DNA from: Candidatus Poribacteria bacterium
Lineage (GTDB): Bacteria; Poribacteria; WGA-4E; WGA-3G
Length of the DNA: 55,317 nt
Direction of reading: 5' to 3'
NCBI GenBank assembly: GCA_026706025.1
Contig: JAPOZO010000103.1
Coordinates: 1 to 55,317 of the forward strand
Part shown: positions 9,066 to 17,682 of the stretch, piece after piece
How positions within the stretch are numbered: position 1 is the first letter of the stretch
Layout of the letters: each line of letters starts with the position of its first letter
Made by a program: the position numbers and the translations under genes
The notes under the pieces: generated by a model
Seen by the model: the letters and a program-made list of their open reading frames with translations, nothing else
Database searches by the model: none
What the model was told of the DNA's origin: nothing

Positions 9066-10400
9066 CTACTGCTCAGGCAAAAAATCCTCCGGGGCGATAC
9101 CACGATAGGCATAGTCTAAGAGATTCACAGGATGCATCGCCTTCATAGACAATCCATGTTTCTGAATACCGAGTTGAATCTGGAGCAAGCAGCCTGGGTT
9201 CCCCGTTGCAACGATATCCGCATCGGTTTCAGCGATGTGCGCCATCTTACGTTCCAAAATCTCTTGCGAAAGTTCCGGTTGTGTGATGTTATAGATCCCT
9301 GCACTTCCACAGCACCATTCGGATTCGGTTAACTCAATTAACTCAAGCCCCGGTATCGACGCAAGGACTTTACGAGGCTGGACCTTCACACTTTGTCCGT
9401 GAAGGAGATGACACGGTTCATCATAAGTAACACGCTTTTCGATTTTTCCTGTCGGTGGTATCATCTCAATTTCGGCTAAGAATTCACTGATGTCACGCAT
9501 TTTATGACTGAAACGTTCCGCTTTCGCCGCGTAGGCGGTATCGTTTTCTAAGAGTGCGTCATATTCTTTAAGGGTTGCCCCACAACCGGCAGAGTTAATA
9601 ATAATCGCGTCTAAATTCTCCTCTTCAAATGCATCAATGTTCTGTTTAGCGAGAGCTGAAGCGACATCTCGCACGCCGTTATGAAGGTGTAGCGCGCCAC
9701 AACAGGTCTGCTCTCGTGGCGTAACGACCTCGCAACCGTTCTGTGCTAAGACCCGAATAGTTGCGAGATTCGTCTCCGTGAAAACCTGATTCATAATACA
9801 CCCCGGTATGAATCCGACACGATACCGGGTTTCACCTTCGGCGGGTGTAATGTCCCGTATTGTATATTTTAGGTGCGGCGGTGGGATCTTCGGCAGTAAC
9901 GATTCCATTTGTCCGAGTTGTCCCATCAGTTTCAGGATACCTGTTTTCTGGACAAGCCATCGGATACCGAGCCGCTGATAGAGCCACATCAACTCAAAGA
10001 TTAGGTCCAATCGTTCTTTATTGGGCAGAAGTTGTTTGAAGACGAGGTTCGTCCAGAAGCGATAAACCGCTGAGCGGGGGGCATTCTGTTCATAGATGGC
10101 ACGCGCCTGTTCAAGAAGTTCGCCGAAATGGACCCCGGAAGGACAAGCGGTTTCGCATGCGCGACAATCTAAACACCGGTAGATGTATTCTGACCATTCT
10201 TCGCTGAGTGGAGTGGCATCCTCATCTTTGAAGGCACTCCCCATGAGGTATAGCCGACCTCGTGGTGAATCCGTTTCTAAACCTAATTCTCGATACGTTG
10301 GACAGGTGGGTAGACAAAGCCCGCAGTGCGTGCAGGCATCCCATTTCTTCCAACTGAAGGAATCTACGCCGATAAGTTGTTGTGTTTGTTGGTTGGACAT
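9066..10400 (-). CDS. glcF: Glycolate-oxidase-type iron-sulfur subunit (GlcF-like)
   Basis: 444 residues. Two 4Fe-4S motifs sit near the N-terminus: C23-x2-C26-x2-C29-x3-C33 and C76-x2-C79-x2-C82-x3-C86. Two CCG domains follow (ETCCGALHLH after GFIPGCIMNQV, and SEWCCGSAGIYN after YDEPCHLLHGQ), the layout of GlcF, LutA and GlpC heterodisulfide-reductase-like proteins. In GlcDEF it passes electrons from the flavoprotein oxidising glycolate. No glcD or glcE is in the window, so the electron donor is unknown and the glcF label rests on overall architecture. It lies 30 bases downstream of the small membrane protein gene on the same strand. Confidence 0.8.
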   Translation of the reverse strand: MSNQQTQQLIGVDSFSWKKWDACTHCGLCLPTCPTYRELGLETDSPRGRLYLMGSAFKDEDATPLSEEWSEYIYRCLDCRACETACPSGVHFGELLEQARAIYEQNAPRSAVYRFWTNLVFKQLLPNKERLDLIFELMWLYQRLGIRWLVQKTGILKLMGQLGQMESLLPKIPPPHLKYTIRDITPAEGETRYRVGFIPGCIMNQVFTETNLATIRVLAQNGCEVVTPREQTCCGALHLHNGVRDVASALAKQNIDAFEEENLDAIIINSAGCGATLKEYDALLENDTAYAAKAERFSHKMRDISEFLAEIEMIPPTGKIEKRVTYDEPCHLLHGQSVKVQPRKVLASIPGLELIELTESEWCCGSAGIYNITQPELSQEILERKMAHIAETDADIVATGNPGCLLQIQLGIQKHGLSMKAMHPVNLLDYAYRGIAPEDFLPEQ

Positions 10401-10430
10401 GTTAAATTTTTTACGGTTTATGAGTTTTCT

Positions 10431-10763
10431 TTACAGCTTGGGCAGCACCCAAAAAACTCCAAGAAAGAAGATCAAAATCAAACAGATCATAACTAATGTT
10501 ACGTAAACAGGATTTGCTTTGCCTGCAAAACTTTTCTTCAGGCTTTCGGTACCACTGTCCCGAATTTTTCCTGTTAGGACTGCTTTTTCGCTTTGTGTTA
10601 ACCCTTTCTTTCCAAAGAGGGGTTCAGTCGAAATCAGAGGTTGCTTACGCTGCCGCCGCCATCTTGGTAGAACAAGACCAAGAAGTAAAATAGAACCCAC
10701 AAAACTCATTATATGGACCGGATATGCCACTATAACCGCTATAACACCTTTCAGGTCGTACAT
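10431..10763 (-). CDS. Small two-helix membrane protein of unknown function
   Basis: 110 residues. Hydrophobic segments near 8-30 (VIAVIVAYPVHIMSFVGSIL) and 86-106 (VYVTLVMICLILIFFLGVFW) flank a basic, polar middle, so both termini probably face the same side. No family was recognised. GGAGG nine to ten bases upstream of the ATG supports translation. It sits between larE and glcF on the same strand with short spacing and could be part of that transcript. Confidence 0.6.
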   Translation of the reverse strand: MYDLKGVIAVIVAYPVHIMSFVGSILLLGLVLPRWRRQRKQPLISTEPLFGKKGLTQSEKAVLTGKIRDSGTESLKKSFAGKANPVYVTLVMICLILIFFLGVFWVLPKL

Positions 10764-10813
10764 TTCTGTGCCTCCGATGTTTTAGTTAGTCCACTGCTTG
10801 CAGGTTTCTGATA

Positions 10814-11647
10814 TTACGAAGTCGTGACTCCCTCGTTGAGGCTTCCAGAACGATACCCCTGCAAGTCAAGCGTGATATGAGAATATCCGAGTGTTTTAAA
10901 GTGTGTACTGATGTCGTGGCGTACGGTTTTTGAAAGCAATCTCGAAATTTCCTGCGCCTCCAACTCAATTCGGGCGAGGTCACCGTGGTGTCGGACACGG
11001 AATTGTCGAATCCCCAAATCGTAGAGAAATTGCTCGGCGGCATCTACCTGTCGTAGCAACTCACGAGTGATACGCATGCCGTAAGGAAACCGAGATGAGA
11101 GGCAGGCAAACGCCGGTTTATCCCATGTCGGGAGCTCCCACGCCTTTGAAATCTCGCGAATCTCTGCTTTCGCCAAGTTGACATCAATCAATGGGGCTTG
11201 GATACCCATCCTCTTTGCGGCATCCATTCCGGGGCGATGGTCGCCGACATCGTCTGGGATCGCGCCGTAGACGATCGTTCCGACATCATATTTTTCAGCG
11301 ATGGGACGCAGCTTATCGAACAACTCCGTCTTACAGAAAAAGCAGCGATTGGTCGGGTTGCTTGCGTACCCCTCAAGGTCTAATTCTTGCGTGTGAACGG
11401 TCTCGAAGCGGATCCCGATCTGTTTGGCAATATCTTGCGCGGCTCTCATTTCCCGGATCGGATACGAGTCAGAAATGGCGGTCACAGCGAGTGCATTATC
11501 CGCTAAGGCATGCTGTGCTGCCTCCGCGAGAAATGTACTATCAACGCCACCAGAGAAAGCGACGATAACCTTTTCATAACCACGCAGACATGCATAAAGT
11601 CGGTCAAGTTTCGCCTGTAGGGTAGGTTCAAGTTTCTGTTTTAACAT
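10814..11647 (-). CDS. larE: ATP-dependent sacrificial sulfur transferase LarE
   Basis: 277 residues. The PP-loop is SGGVDST at 32-38. C182 in KPAFACLSSRFPYG aligns with the Cys of Lactobacillus LarE that is converted to dehydroalanine when its sulfur is given to the pyridinium cofactor. NRCFFCK (100-106) is also conserved. LarE works with LarB and LarC to build the nickel-pincer nucleotide of lactate racemase and related LarA enzymes (established). No larA, larB or larC is in the window, so it may serve a cofactor pathway elsewhere in the genome. The start is supported by GGAGG just upstream. It follows def with 36 bases between them. Confidence 0.9.
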   Translation of the reverse strand: MLKQKLEPTLQAKLDRLYACLRGYEKVIVAFSGGVDSTFLAEAAQHALADNALAVTAISDSYPIREMRAAQDIAKQIGIRFETVHTQELDLEGYASNPTNRCFFCKTELFDKLRPIAEKYDVGTIVYGAIPDDVGDHRPGMDAAKRMGIQAPLIDVNLAKAEIREISKAWELPTWDKPAFACLSSRFPYGMRITRELLRQVDAAEQFLYDLGIRQFRVRHHGDLARIELEAQEISRLLSKTVRHDISTHFKTLGYSHITLDLQGYRSGSLNEGVTTS

Positions 11648-11683
11648 AAATTTACCTCCGCAGACAGTGCGCAGGTTTTAGCA

Positions 11684-12283
11684 TTAAGTGGGGCGTTCAG
11701 CTTGTTGTATTCTCAGCAATTCGTCTTTCAGCAATTGCCGTTTTAATCCACTAATCCGGTCAATAAAAAGCACACCGTTAAGATGATCAACTTCGTGTTG
11801 CAGCACACGCGCCAACAAGCCATTGGCTTCAATGCGAACTGCTTTGCTCTGGACATCAATTCCCTCAATGACAATCTTCTCGGGACGTTTCACCTCCGCC
11901 GTCACATCAGGAATACTGAGACATCCTTCGTCAGCGACGATTTCTCCCTCAGAACTCAGAATTTCCGGGTTAAATAGCACTAAAGGCTCGTATGCCTCAT
12001 CGTCTTCTTCACCTATGTCAACAATGATAAGCCTTCTCAAAACGCCGACTTGTGTTGCCGCAAGTCCGATACCGTTGCCTGTCGCGTATAACGTCTCTAA
12101 CATCTGTACAGCGAGTTGGCGTTCTGCCTCTGCGATCTCGGGGACCGGTTCGGCTCTTTTGCGGAGGACCGGGTCACCATAATAACGCAGCTGCAAAGGT
12201 GTTGTTTCGCGCAGCACAATATCATCTTCGTTGCTCACGTCCGAGGTAGGTATGTTCTTGGGCTTTCTTTTCCGTTTTGGCAT
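11684..12283 (-). CDS. def: Peptide deformylase
   Basis: 199 residues. All three motifs are intact: GIGLAATQVG (metal-site motif 1), EGCLSIP with the metal-binding Cys, and QHEVDHLNG with the HExxH-type His ligands and catalytic Glu. It removes the N-formyl group from nascent proteins. A 25-30-residue Lys/Arg- and acid-rich extension precedes the usual start (near LQLRYYGDPVLR). It could be real, or a start nearer the domain could be used. The first gene of a probable def-larE-membrane protein-glcF run. Confidence 0.93.
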   Translation of the reverse strand: MPKRKRKPKNIPTSDVSNEDDIVLRETTPLQLRYYGDPVLRKRAEPVPEIAEAERQLAVQMLETLYATGNGIGLAATQVGVLRRLIIVDIGEEDDEAYEPLVLFNPEILSSEGEIVADEGCLSIPDVTAEVKRPEKIVIEGIDVQSKAVRIEANGLLARVLQHEVDHLNGVLFIDRISGLKRQLLKDELLRIQQAERPT

Positions 12284-12373
12284 GTATCAGGAACTTCTCC
12301 GATTTCTAAGAAAATAACCTTTAATAGGTTAACACTTATTGCAAATTCTGTCAAGAAAAAGTTTTGCGCGTAG

Positions 12374-12445
12374 AGGCATTCAGTTGTCAGTTCCATCAGC
12401 GGTCAGTAATCAGCGGTCAGCAAAGCACCGAGTATTATGACTCGG
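12374..12445. repeat. Partial dispersed repeat (copy 3) plus short hairpin
   Basis: TTCAGTTGTCAGTTCCATCA and AGCGGTCAGTAATCAGCGGTCAG resemble one arm of the dispersed repeat, with direct AGCGGTCAG doubling. Just beyond it, CCGAGT-ATTATG-ACTCGG (12428-12445) is a perfect 6-bp hairpin 26 bases past the stop of the downstream membrane protein gene. Confidence 0.55.
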
Positions 12446-12470
12446 CAAGTGTGCACGCCAAGCATTAGTA

Positions 12471-14024
12471 TCAAGGAGATGGCATTAAATAGAGATAGAA
12501 ACCTTCGTCTCTAACGGTTGAACCGGTAAATTTAACTAAGAACGTGAGATTGTGCTGTTCACGCCGTTTAGCACTTAAAGAGCGATTCAAAATAATTAGC
12601 ACGTCCTGAGTATTCTGACGACTCAACTTCAGTGCTTCTTCAACGATAAGTTTACTGGGCGCACTGTGGGAGCGCGCTTTGTCCCATCTGACAAAAGAGC
12701 CAAGTCGACTCCCGCGTGGATAGTAGACCTGCCGTTTCGGTAGATAGCCGACAACAGTGCTCGCAGCGGAATCCTTGTCAGCAACTATCGGATGGTCCTG
12801 CATGCCTTGCGACTTGATATATTCGGCTGTGAGTTTGCCGTACGAGAAAATATGGCGGTGCTCCATTCTGACGGCTGTAATACCACCAAGCGCATGGCAG
12901 ATAAGCAGCACCGTCACAAACACCGTCCCTGCCTTATTGAAAACCCGATCTATCAGAGAATCCGTATCCTGTTGCTCAGCCTTACCGAGATTGACCGCAG
13001 AACTGTTTCGGTAAATCCAACAGCACATCAGAAACGTAAGGAACAGAAAACCGTGATGTCGGATACTGCCGTGATACTTGACATAGAAAAACGTCAAAAG
13101 CCCAAATGTCGAGATGAGATAGGTAAGCAACGCAGTCGGTCGTTTAAAAAATAATAGCATACTGAAGAGCATCAGGAAATAGCAAAGCAGCACTTGAATT
13201 GCTTGGAAAAAGGGATCGGTTATTAATATGTTTGAACCCCAAAAACTGCGTGTGGGTATGGTAACTGGGAAATACGCACCGGAAATCAATTTGACAATAT
13301 TATTCACACGTTTCACTTCAAAGTTAAAATTCCACGCAACGGCGAAACCTGTATCCGAGGGCGGATTGAGTTGTAAAACCGCTGTAATAATGCCGACACC
13401 GATCAGTGCGAACCCGATCCAGATGGGTCTTTTATTCTCTATAGCCTCAATCTCTTGGTTAAGAGGTTGAAAGAATCGACCGCCAAAGAAGTATTCGCAA
13501 CAGAGGGCGATGCCTATCGCTATGGCAACGATCAACGCATGGACACTTGTATGCGCAAGCAGAAATAGCACACAACCCACCGAAATAAAGCGTTTGTAAC
13601 GTTCCCTGAAAAGCACACAAAAGACGGTTATCAGCAGCAGCCCAAGGGCGTAGTTTCGGGCGACAATCGCGTATTCATAGATGACAAAATATCCGAAACA
13701 GAAGAGAAGTTTCTGGAACCAGTTGAAAGGCGCGTAGCGAACGAAAAGGTAGACGGTAACACCCGTAATCAGGAGATGGAACATCTGCATAATAACAGGT
13801 GAGTGTGTTATACGACTCAGCGGCATGAGGCAGAGATGCCATAAACCGGGATGGCCTTCATATTTGAGATTCGCGAAGAGATTAAAGATTGAAGTGCTGT
13901 CTCGTGCCAGAAGCCACGCCTGAATCTCATCGCGCCACATCTCATGGTGGCTTGCAGTAAACGCACCAACTGTGAGAAAAAGGAATGTTAAAACAAGAGC
14001 GTAGCGTTTATCCTTTCTGTCCAT
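12471..14024 (-). CDS. Polytopic membrane glycosyltransferase-like protein, paralog B
   Basis: 517 residues with about ten hydrophobic segments and a C-terminal soluble portion. The first loop carries HHEMWRDEIQAWLLAR (26-41), with the D-E pair typical of the GT-C fold (GT39/ArnT/PMT), where the first extracytoplasmic loop acidic residue is catalytic. This suggests transfer of a sugar from a polyprenyl carrier, but family assignment is by architecture only. It is a near-copy of the adjacent upstream gene and starts at the equivalent position. The C-terminal domain (after IKSQGMQD) is where the two differ most. Confidence 0.7.
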   Translation of the reverse strand: MDRKDKRYALVLTFLFLTVGAFTASHHEMWRDEIQAWLLARDSTSIFNLFANLKYEGHPGLWHLCLMPLSRITHSPVIMQMFHLLITGVTVYLFVRYAPFNWFQKLLFCFGYFVIYEYAIVARNYALGLLLITVFCVLFRERYKRFISVGCVLFLLAHTSVHALIVAIAIGIALCCEYFFGGRFFQPLNQEIEAIENKRPIWIGFALIGVGIITAVLQLNPPSDTGFAVAWNFNFEVKRVNNIVKLISGAYFPVTIPTRSFWGSNILITDPFFQAIQVLLCYFLMLFSMLLFFKRPTALLTYLISTFGLLTFFYVKYHGSIRHHGFLFLTFLMCCWIYRNSSAVNLGKAEQQDTDSLIDRVFNKAGTVFVTVLLICHALGGITAVRMEHRHIFSYGKLTAEYIKSQGMQDHPIVADKDSAASTVVGYLPKRQVYYPRGSRLGSFVRWDKARSHSAPSKLIVEEALKLSRQNTQDVLIILNRSLSAKRREQHNLTFLVKFTGSTVRDEGFYLYLMPSP

Positions 14025-14052
14025 CGTTTACATCGCAACCTTATGAACTGTG

Positions 14053-15609
14053 TCACGGTGGAGGCATTAGATAGAGATAGAAACCCTCATCACCAACAAC
14101 TGAACCGGTAAATTTGGCTACGGAAGTAAGATTATGCTGCTGACCCAGTTCATCACCCAAAGCGCGGTTCAAGATGATTAGCACCTGTTTATTTCTCTCG
14201 GCACCCAATGTTTTCGCTGCTTCAATAACGAGGGCATTGGAAGCATCGTGCGTGCGTGCCTTATCCCATCTGATAAAAGAACCGAGTCGGCTGCCGCGTG
14301 GATAGTAAACTTGCCGAGGTTTTTCTAAGTACCCGACAACTGTACTGGCAGCATAATCAATTTCGCCAACCATCGGGAGGTCTTGCATACCTTGCGACCT
14401 GATATATTCGGCTGTCAGTTTGCCATAAGAGAAAACATGGCGGTACTCCATCCTGACGGCTATAATACCACCGATCGCATGACAGATCAGGAGCAATGTT
14501 ACAAGCACCGTCCCTACTATACTTAAAACCCGATCTATTGCTGAACCTGTCTCCTGCTGCTCAGCCTTACCAAGATTGATCGCCGGACAGTCTCGGTAAA
14601 TCCAACAGCACATCAGAAATGCGAGGAACAGAAAGCCGTGATGCCGGATGCTGCCGTGATACTTGACATAGAAAAACGCCAAAAGCCCAAATGTTGAGAT
14701 GAGATAGGTAAGCAACGCAATCGGTCGTTTGAAAAATAACAGCACGCTGAAGAGCATCAGGAAATAGCAAAGCAGCACTTGAATTGCTTGGAAGAAGGGG
14801 TAAGTTGTTAATATGTTTGAACCCCAAAAACCGAGTCCAGGTCTCGTAACTGGGAGATACGCCCGGGAAATTAGCTTGGCAATATCGTTCACACGTTTCA
14901 CTTCAAAGTTAAAATTCCACGCAACGGCGAAACCTGTATCCGAGGGTGGATTGAGTTGCAAAACTGCTGTAATAATGCCGACACCGATCAGTGCGAACCC
15001 GATCCAGATGGATCTCTTATTCTCTATAGTTTCAATCTCTTCGTTGAGAGGTCTAAGAAACCGACCACCAAAGAGGTATTCGCAACAGAGGGCAATGCCT
15101 ATCGCTATGACAACGATCAACGCATGGACACTCGTATGCGCAAGCAGAAATAGCACACAACCCACCGAGATAAAACGTTTGTAACGTGCCTTGAAAAGCA
15201 CACAAAAGACGGTTATCAGCAGCAATCCAAGGGCGTAGTTTCGGGCGACAATCGCGTATTCATAGATGACAAAATATCCGAAACAGAAGAGAAGTTTCTG
15301 GAACCAGTTGAAAGGCGCGTAGCGAACGAAAAGGTAGACGGTAACACCCGTAATCAGGAGATGGAGCATCTGCATCATGACTGGGGAATGTGTGATTCGA
15401 CTCAGCGGCATGAGGCAGAGGTGCCACAAGCCTGGATGCCCCTCATACTTCAGATTCGCGAAGAGATTAAAGATCGAGGTGCTGTCTCGCGCCAGAAGCC
15501 ATGCCTGAATTTCATCGCGCCACATCTCGTGATGGCTCGCAGTAAACGCGCCGACTGCGAGAAAAAGGACCGTTAAACCGAGAGCGTAGTGTTTATCCTT
15601 TTTCCCCAT
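14053..15609 (-). CDS. Polytopic membrane glycosyltransferase-like protein, paralog A
   Basis: 518 residues from the ATG at 15609, chosen because it aligns with the start of paralog B (MGKKDKHYAL against MDRKDKRYAL) and avoids overlap with the VWA gene. A longer in-frame ATG exists at 15684. Same features as paralog B: the HHEMWRDEIQAWLLAR loop, about ten membrane segments and a soluble C-terminus. Long stretches are identical to paralog B at protein level, so this is a recent tandem duplication with 28 bases between the copies. It follows the VWA gene closely (41 bases), suggesting one transcript of VWA, A and B. Confidence 0.7.
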   Translation of the reverse strand: MGKKDKHYALGLTVLFLAVGAFTASHHEMWRDEIQAWLLARDSTSIFNLFANLKYEGHPGLWHLCLMPLSRITHSPVMMQMLHLLITGVTVYLFVRYAPFNWFQKLLFCFGYFVIYEYAIVARNYALGLLLITVFCVLFKARYKRFISVGCVLFLLAHTSVHALIVVIAIGIALCCEYLFGGRFLRPLNEEIETIENKRSIWIGFALIGVGIITAVLQLNPPSDTGFAVAWNFNFEVKRVNDIAKLISRAYLPVTRPGLGFWGSNILTTYPFFQAIQVLLCYFLMLFSVLLFFKRPIALLTYLISTFGLLAFFYVKYHGSIRHHGFLFLAFLMCCWIYRDCPAINLGKAEQQETGSAIDRVLSIVGTVLVTLLLICHAIGGIIAVRMEYRHVFSYGKLTAEYIRSQGMQDLPMVGEIDYAASTVVGYLEKPRQVYYPRGSRLGSFIRWDKARTHDASNALVIEAAKTLGAERNKQVLIILNRALGDELGQQHNLTSVAKFTGSVVGDEGFYLYLMPPP

Positions 15610-15650
15610 CGTCTGTAGCCGCAATCTTTCGATCAAGACTCTCCATTGGG

Positions 15651-16733
15651 TTACTGGACCGTGAGACTTGAAATCGGCAGCCATAAACCACCGGTACTTT
15701 TCGCTATGAATTTCTGGAAGGGTTCATCACGACCGATAACATCTACTTTGATTCTGGAAGTCTTCATCTTCATCACCACATCCATAGAGGAATACGCGCC
15801 ACTTACATACTCATCTGTGACAAAAATAAAGTGGACTTCAGCGGCGCGTCGGAATTTCACCTCATCAGCGGCGCGAATCAGAGCGTCCAACCCATTCTCA
15901 TCGCCCCGGAATTTCAATTGCGACAAGACTTTTTTAACTTCAGAAATAGAGCGCGTCTGCGGAATTACCTCAAAGTCCAACCCGAGAAGACCGTACCCGG
16001 TACCGGCGCGAAAGGCAACGACCCCAATAGTGAAGTCCATCCCGGCATTATCAAAGAGACCCGTCATATTATTGAGATGTTCTCGTACAGCATCAATATC
16101 GTTTTTCATACTGCCACTACCATCAACAACAAAAACGATATCAACGAGATCAGTGCTACGGTTTGCGACGATATGTTTGCCAACCTTGGTCAGGGCTAAG
16201 TCCGGGAGCGTAAGTCCTTCAAGATTGGACTGAGGTTCACCGCCTGTTCCGTCTAAGAACCCGCGCCCAACACCTCCGAGCCTCCCATTCCCGGAGACGC
16301 GTGAACTTAATCCAGCACCAGTGCCACCGGTGCCTGATCCACCCACAGGTTTAGCCTGTAAGCCTGTCTCATAGGCACCTTCGTCTGAAGGGACGGGTGA
16401 GGAAAGTTCCGGTGTCTGCAATTCGACCGTCGCATCTGGATACGATACAAGTGTTGCCGATGTCTTAAGCGATGGGGGTTCAACCTTAACAGTCTTCATC
16501 TGCTGCACATTCTCCGCGGATGCCGAGGGTTGAAAGGAAAAACGGGGGAGTCTTCTGTCTATATGCAGGGACTTTCGTGAGTGGATCTTGAGGATCTCAA
16601 TCTCAGTAACCGGCTTAGCATCCCAGTCAGTTCTGTGTCGATACAAGGTCCCAAGCAGAAGAAATAGGAAGATATGAAGCCCAAGAGAAATAATTAGAGC
16701 ATTTGGGATATTCTTCTTAAAGAGAGTTTTCAT
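15651..16733 (-). CDS. Membrane-anchored von Willebrand factor A domain protein
   Basis: 360 residues. A single membrane segment at about 9-29 near the N-terminus gives a TonB-like or biopolymer-transport-like topology with the rest in the periplasm. Residues 35-190 are Pro/Ser-rich and then Gly-rich linker (GGSGTGGTGAG). The VWA domain starts about 195 with the metal-ion-dependent adhesion motif D204-G-S206-G-S208, a later conserved Thr and a VTDE segment (FIFVTDEYVSGA). VWA domains bind protein ligands through a metal ion. The role is unknown. It is the first gene in a run with the two duplicated glycosyltransferase-like proteins. Confidence 0.8.
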   Translation of the reverse strand: MKTLFKKNIPNALIISLGLHIFLFLLLGTLYRHRTDWDAKPVTEIEILKIHSRKSLHIDRRLPRFSFQPSASAENVQQMKTVKVEPPSLKTSATLVSYPDATVELQTPELSSPVPSDEGAYETGLQAKPVGGSGTGGTGAGLSSRVSGNGRLGGVGRGFLDGTGGEPQSNLEGLTLPDLALTKVGKHIVANRSTDLVDIVFVVDGSGSMKNDIDAVREHLNNMTGLFDNAGMDFTIGVVAFRAGTGYGLLGLDFEVIPQTRSISEVKKVLSQLKFRGDENGLDALIRAADEVKFRRAAEVHFIFVTDEYVSGAYSSMDVVMKMKTSRIKVDVIGRDEPFQKFIAKSTGGLWLPISSLTVQ

Positions 16734-16884
16734 TTCTACATGTTCCCCAACTCAATAATGCACTAACACATCACCTGTAAGTCCGTAGTGAGAATTATTA
16801 TACCACTACGTCTATGTTCATTTCAAGTATAGAAAAAAAGTTGACGAAAATGTAAAAATCTGGTATCCTATAGAATTAGGATGG

Positions 16885-17349
16885 ATGGAGGCTAATTTAA
16901 AAAATCGCTCCATTCAAACAAGCATAATGTTTTGTTATGATTATCCACGTCCCGCCGTTACTGTTGACATCGTTGTTTTCAGTGGCGATGCCTCGGATGT
17001 GCTATTGATCCAACGTAAGCATCCACCCTTTGAAGGGCACTGGGCACTACCGGGCGGTTTTATTGAGATGGAGGAATCTCTTGAGACCTCGGCACGTCGC
17101 GAGTTAGCAGAGGAAACAGGGGTTACCGATGTAACACTCACTGAGGTGGGTGCTTTCGGGGCAACGTTCCGCGATCCACGTGGACGGGTGATTACCATCG
17201 CCTACGCTACGGTCATTGAAAAGTCCACAGTAAACGTTAAAGCCGGTTCTGATGCATCAGCAGCCGCATGGTTTCCAAATACGGACCTACCGAAACTCGC
17301 GTTTGATCACGATGAAATCATCCGAAAAGCACTGGAAAAAGTAAAATGA
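16885..17349 (+). CDS. Nudix hydrolase
   Basis: 154 residues. A perfect Nudix box GX5EX7REUXEEXGU is present (GFIEMEESLETSARRELAEE, then TGV). The family hydrolyses nucleoside diphosphates linked to another moiety, and the architecture is close to ADP-ribose or ADP-sugar pyrophosphatase-like short Nudix proteins. The ATG at 16885 has AGGATGG directly before it; a second ATG at 16927 lacks a ribosome binding site. Its stop overlaps the next start (ATGA), showing translational coupling with a rhamnose-mutarotase-like gene, so the substrate may be a sugar nucleotide. Confidence 0.88.
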   Translation: MEANLKNRSIQTSIMFCYDYPRPAVTVDIVVFSGDASDVLLIQRKHPPFEGHWALPGGFIEMEESLETSARRELAEETGVTDVTLTEVGAFGATFRDPRGRVITIAYATVIEKSTVNVKAGSDASAAAWFPNTDLPKLAFDHDEIIRKALEKVK

Positions 17350-17681
17350 AACACTACGGTCTAACATTGAACCTAAAAAACGATCCGTCCGTTATAGAAA
17401 AATACAAAGCATATCACCGAGATGCCTGGCCTGAGGTCCTCGCTGCGTTGAAATCTGTCGGTATCACAAAGATGAATATTTATCTGCTCGGGTGCCGTCT
17501 GTTTATGGCGATGGAGACTGTTGACACATTTGATATAGAGCGCGACTTTCCACGCTATCTTGAAGAAAATCCAAAGTGTAAAGCCTGGGATGAATTGATG
17601 CGCACTTTCCAAGAACCGGTGGCAGAAGCACAACCAGACGAATGGTGGGCACACATGGAACCCGTTTTTGAATTATACTAA
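17346..17681 (+). CDS. rhaM: L-rhamnose mutarotase family protein
   Basis: 111 residues, close to RhaM/YiiL (104). Family hallmarks are visible: an N-terminal strand (GLTLNLK), YKAYHRDAWPEVLAALKSVGI with the conserved His, an aromatic pair, and the C-terminal WWAHMEPVFEL. RhaM interconverts the alpha and beta anomers of L-rhamnose. Homologs also act on L-fucose-like sugars, so the exact sugar is uncertain. The gene is coupled to the Nudix gene upstream, and the kinase start follows one base after its stop, giving a tight three-gene operon. Confidence 0.82.
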   Translation: MKHYGLTLNLKNDPSVIEKYKAYHRDAWPEVLAALKSVGITKMNIYLLGCRLFMAMETVDTFDIERDFPRYLEENPKCKAWDELMRTFQEPVAEAQPDEWWAHMEPVFELY

Positions 17682-17682
17682 A

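Noticed and set aside
15610-15684. Upstream in-frame ATG of glycosyltransferase-like paralog A
   Set aside because: It would overlap the VWA gene 3-prime end and breaks alignment with paralog B; the ATG at 15609 fits the paralog start.
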